Shown here: positions 61,137 through 64,000 of the stretch, piece after piece
Layout: every line of letters starts with the position of its first letter
How positions within the stretch are numbered: the first letter of the stretch is position 1
NCBI GenBank assembly: GCA_009781515.1
Contig: WQXY01000003.1
Span: 1-64,000 of the forward strand
DNA from: Oscillospiraceae bacterium
Lineage (GTDB): Bacteria > Bacillota > Clostridia > Oscillospirales > Oscillospiraceae
DNA length: 64,000 nt
Reading direction: 5' to 3'
Program-made: the position numbers and the translations under genes
The notes under the pieces: model-generated
Database searches by the model: none
What the model was told of the DNA's origin: nothing
The model's input: only the letters and a program-made list of their open reading frames with translations

Positions 61137-63035
61137 CTAAGAAGTTTGTTGTTCAAAATTAGGCTGTATAAAGCTCGGTATAACTTTCTGCAAAGAGTTT
61201 ATCAGCTCAATAGAATTATTTTCAGCCGCATAATATTTCATTTTATCAATATGCATGAGCATATCTTCAAGAGAAGCTTCTGTGGGTTTGCCAATGAAGA
61301 TTTGATTATTTTGTGTCTTTTGCAGTCCTTCTTCAGACATTAATAACTCTTCATGCAACTTTTCTCCGGGACGTAGCCCTGTAAAAATAATATCTATATC
61401 TTTATACGGTTCAAGACCTGACATCCGAATGAGATTCTCTGCGACATCTATTATTTTAACAGGTGCTCCCATGTCTAACACAAAAATCTCGCCGCCTTTT
61501 GCCATCTCACTTGCTGCCAACACAAGTCCTACGGCTTCCGGAATAGTCATGAAGTAGCGGGTAACGTCCTTATCAGTCACTGTTACCGGGCCACCAAGAG
61601 AAATCTGCTTTCTGAATAAGGGTACAAACGAACCGTTAGAACCTAAAACATTCCCAAACCTAACTGCCACAAACTCAGTTGAACTATCTTTATTCATGCA
61701 TTGAACAATCATTTCACAATACCGTTTCGTAGCTCCCATTACACTTGTAGGGTTAACAGCTTTGTCGGTTGATATCATAACAAACTTAAAAACACTATAT
61801 TTGTCAGCACATCTTGATAAGTTTAATGTGCCAAATACGTTGTTCTTTACTGCTTCTTCAGGTGCAGACTCCATTAATGGCACATGCTTGTGTGCTGCAG
61901 CATGAAATACAATGTCAGGTTTATACCGATTAAACAGTAAATCCAGTTTTACTTCATCTCTGATTGATGCTATCTCAGCATATAATTCAAAAGTGCTGCT
62001 ATGGAATCTTAGTAATTCTTGCTGTATTTCATATAGTCCGTTTTCATTAATATCCAACATTACTATACAGTTCGGATTAAGATGTGCTATTTGCCGACAT
62101 AGTTCTGACCCTATTGAGCCTCCTGCTCCTGTCACCAAAATAGTTTTTCCGGCTAAACTTTTTACCTGATTATGTAGATTAATATCAACAACATCCCTAA
62201 AAAGCAAGTCTTCTATGCTTATATCTTTAATCTGTGATATTACTGAGGTTGTATCTGTCATAAATGCATATAGCTCCGGTACTTTTTTTATTTGGCATTT
62301 TGTAACAGAGCAAATTTTGGATATACGTTCCCTGTCCGCTTTTGATGCTGAGGGCACTGCTAAAATAATTATATCTATATCATACTTATCTGAAAGATTT
62401 GGTATATCTTTAGTTCCTCCGGACACTTTTATGCCATGTATTCTTCGCCCAAACTTATCAGGGTCGTCATCAACAATACAAACTATTTCATATCGTCTGT
62501 TTGGCTCACGATAGAGTTCTTGTATTATTGCGTTACCTGTGTAACCCGCACCTACCAATAATACTTTTTTTAGCCCCTCACTTATTGTTGTTCTTTTGCG
62601 TTTACTGCGATATGCACGATAAGCCATTCGTACGAATAATGTACTTACACCTGCAAGAATAGCTGAAAAAAAGTACATCGATATAGGAATATACTTAGGC
62701 ATTAGTGATAATGTTGAAATAGAAAATGTGATACTGAAAAAGGCAACAGCAGAGGCGATACTTGCAATCATACATCTAAAAAACTCGTATGCCTCGGCAT
62801 ATCTTAATATGCTGTCATACATACCGAAAACATAAAAAGTTACGGGGAATACAATAACGAAGCAACCCCAACTTAACAATAATGTTGAAAGAAACTCGTC
62901 ATTAGTTAAATTGCCAAACAATATCAGCCATGCAAAAATATAGCTTGCATTGGCAAGAAAGAAATCGACCATTATTAGCTTAAATTTACGGTAGTGATTC
63001 CTTGTTGGTTTCGATATATCTGAGACTGACTGCAT
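61137..63035 (-). CDS. PglF/CapD-type UDP-GlcNAc 4,6-dehydratase
   Basis: About 632 residues. ATG 63035 (MQSVSDISKPTRNH) is preferred: it has GAGG 5 bases upstream, and a good promoter (63103-63131) lies inside any longer frame. Four N-terminal hydrophobic segments (LIMVDFFLANASYIFAWLIL and three more) precede a CoA-binding-like domain (KKVLLVGAGYTGNAIIQELY) and the SDR catalytic domain: TGAGGSIGSELCRQIA, VFHAAAHKHVPLMESAPEEA, and the modified catalytic triad in MISTDKAVNPTSVMGATKRY. It makes UDP-4-keto-6-deoxy-GlcNAc, the first step towards bacillosamine. It heads the PglF-PglE-PglD-like group. Confidence 0.92.
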   Translation of the reverse strand: MQSVSDISKPTRNHYRKFKLIMVDFFLANASYIFAWLILFGNLTNDEFLSTLLLSWGCFVIVFPVTFYVFGMYDSILRYAEAYEFFRCMIASIASAVAFFSITFSISTLSLMPKYIPISMYFFSAILAGVSTLFVRMAYRAYRSKRKRTTISEGLKKVLLVGAGYTGNAIIQELYREPNRRYEIVCIVDDDPDKFGRRIHGIKVSGGTKDIPNLSDKYDIDIIILAVPSASKADRERISKICSVTKCQIKKVPELYAFMTDTTSVISQIKDISIEDLLFRDVVDINLHNQVKSLAGKTILVTGAGGSIGSELCRQIAHLNPNCIVMLDINENGLYEIQQELLRFHSSTFELYAEIASIRDEVKLDLLFNRYKPDIVFHAAAHKHVPLMESAPEEAVKNNVFGTLNLSRCADKYSVFKFVMISTDKAVNPTSVMGATKRYCEMIVQCMNKDSSTEFVAVRFGNVLGSNGSFVPLFRKQISLGGPVTVTDKDVTRYFMTIPEAVGLVLAASEMAKGGEIFVLDMGAPVKIIDVAENLIRMSGLEPYKDIDIIFTGLRPGEKLHEELLMSEEGLQKTQNNQIFIGKPTEASLEDMLMHIDKMKYYAAENNSIELINSLQKVIPSFIQPNFEQQTS

Positions 63036-63102
63036 TTGCACCTCATAGCTACACTTATCTTGTATATTAACTGTTTGTTGCAAAGTGTTATTATTTTCTG
63101 AA

Positions 63103-63131
63103 ATTATACCACAGGACACATCTTTATGCAA
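63103..63131 (-). promoter_or_regulatory. promoter of the PglF-like gene
   Basis: Minus strand: TTGCAT (63131-63126), 17-bp spacer, TATAAT (63108-63103). It lies downstream of an ATG at 63143, so that ATG would not be in the mRNA made here; this supports the start at 63035. Confidence 0.6.
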
Positions 63132-63191
63132 AGATTCTCCCATACTTTACGGTTGTCCAAGACTCAGAAGTTTTTACGTCGGATAAATAGA

Positions 63192-64000
63192 TTATAGGAG
63201 CCTATAATACTCCAACGCTTCTCTTAGTGTTGCCTCTATAGGAATAACGGGGGACCACCCTGTATGCTTTGCAAGCTTTGTATTATCACACACGACAACC
63301 GGAGTATCCGATATTCTCATACGATCCTTATCCGCGGTTACAACTATTTCACACTCCACCATATTAATAAGGGTATTAAGCACTTCTTGAATTTTTATTC
63401 CTATACCGCTCCCTACATTATATACCTCTCCACTTACACCTTTTTCACCAATTAAACGATATGCCTTAACAATGTCTCTTACATCAGTAAAGTCACGAAT
63501 TGCTTCTAAATTACCGACCTTTAAGTCCTCAGCCTTACCTTGTTCAATTGCAACTATACCGCTGCAAATATCGGAAGCAATAAAACCAAGACTTTGTCCC
63601 GGTCCGCAGTGATTGAATGACCTTGTCATACAAATGTCTAAGCCGTATGCTTTTACGTAAAGCAGAGCCATTTCCTCTTGCGCTTTTTTGGATACTGCAT
63701 ATGGGTTTTTGGGGGAAAGTGTTACAGTTTCAGATATTGGTTTTACTATTCCTGTAACCCCGTATTGGTCGGCAGAGCCAATAAGCACAATACGGCATGC
63801 CGGATTTTCTTCACGCACTGCTTCGAGCAAATTTACTGTACCTATCACATTAACTTCAAATGTAAGCTGCGGTTTTTTCCATGATAATGGTATCTCGGCT
63901 TGTGCCGCTAAATGAAATATAACATCAGGTTTTATGCTTTTGATGCATTCTCGGATAGCTTGTCTGTCAAGTATATCAACAGCTGTTGTATTTTCATCTT
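63192..64000 (-). CDS. GDP-mannose 4,6-dehydratase-like SDR (partial, 5' end outside)
   Basis: The C-terminal 269 or so residues of an extended SDR; the frame is open to the window edge. The visible start includes PDVIFHLAAQAEIPLSWKKP, then SADQYG with NPYAVSKKAQEEMA (catalytic Tyr-x3-Lys as YAVSK), RSFNHCGPGQSLGF and VRDIVKAYRLIGEKGVSGEV. The motif set, especially NHxGPGQ and RDFTDVRDIV, is that of GDP-mannose 4,6-dehydratase/GDP-6-deoxy-D-mannose reductase (Rmd) enzymes. The GDP-mannose substrate is likely, but a UDP-sugar epimerase is not excluded. It lies upstream of the PglF-like gene on the same strand. Confidence 0.85.
   Translation of the reverse strand, partial: DENTTAVDILDRQAIRECIKSIKPDVIFHLAAQAEIPLSWKKPQLTFEVNVIGTVNLLEAVREENPACRIVLIGSADQYGVTGIVKPISETVTLSPKNPYAVSKKAQEEMALLYVKAYGLDICMTRSFNHCGPGQSLGFIASDICSGIVAIEQGKAEDLKVGNLEAIRDFTDVRDIVKAYRLIGEKGVSGEVYNVGSGIGIKIQEVLNTLINMVECEIVVTADKDRMRISDTPVVVCDNTKLAKHTGWSPVIPIEATLREALEYYRLL

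Noticed and set aside
61137..63143. PglF-like gene starting at ATG 63143
   Set aside because: The promoter TTGCAT-17-TATAAT lies downstream of that ATG and it has no ribosome site; 63035 has GAGG.
1..64000. tRNA genes, rRNA genes, CRISPR arrays, prophage
   Set aside because: No cloverleaf with GGTTCRANTCC arm, rRNA segment, regularly spaced repeat or phage gene was found when reading both strands by eye.

Overview
The window looks like chromosome of an anaerobic Gram-positive bacterium of the class Clostridia. The block dxr - rseP - ispG - polC (25.5-32.2 kb) is a known Clostridia arrangement, polC is itself a Firmicutes-type replicase, ribosome binding sites are strong GGAGG-like sequences, and small families such as DUF2975/YozG-like, DUF3791, DUF3990, CmpB and DUF4173 are common there. 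A GH10 xylanase, a GH31 alpha-xylosidase-like enzyme and a GH2 beta-mannosidase suggest a plant-fibre user from a gut, rumen or digester. No rRNA, tRNA, CRISPR array, transposase or phage gene was seen.

Layout. 0-4.2 kb: an Asn/Gly-repeat EF-hand protein, a FapA/DUF342 protein behind a MerR-type promoter, and a HigB/HigA-like toxin-antitoxin pair. 4.2-9.9 kb: a xylan operon on the minus strand and a divergent ABC-2 exporter. 9.9-12.5 kb: two lipoproteins (WG-repeat and PstS-like). 12.6-19 kb: hflK-hflC, a CmpB-like membrane protein, an ArsR-DegV fusion, and a DUF2975 / XRE / DUF4173 operon. 19-25.3 kb: nitroreductase, hemerythrin-dtd, an AAA ATPase behind a palindromic promoter, an AlkC-like DNA glycosylase, and the beta-mannosidase. 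25.5-32.2 kb: isoprenoid genes, the site-2 protease, and a PolC that lacks its usual embedded exonuclease. 32.3-34.6 kb: a fused XRE-cupin-acyl-CoA synthetase.

34.6-64 kb is one large, almost entirely minus-strand surface-glycan locus. Its most striking part (36.4-42 kb) is a complete phosphonate pathway: PEP mutase fused to an HxGH nucleotidyltransferase, phosphonopyruvate decarboxylase, and a sugar-nucleotidyltransferase-like domain fused to an iron-type phosphonoacetaldehyde reductase. It is followed by a TagF/TagB-like polymer transferase and sits beside a Wzm/Wzt-type ABC exporter. No aminotransferase is linked to it, so the predicted head group is 2-hydroxyethylphosphonate, activated as a CMP ester and attached to a teichoic-acid-like or capsular polymer. 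A flippase, several glycosyltransferases, two paralogous membrane alkaline-phosphatase-superfamily enzymes, methyltransferases and a PglF/PglE/PglD-like set for a bacillosamine-type sugar complete the locus.

Other unusual signals are a dispersed hairpin repeat family with a shared core (three copies), a 1,072-bp DUF3990/DUF3791 cassette bounded by a duplicated promoter, and several promoter-overlapping palindromes.
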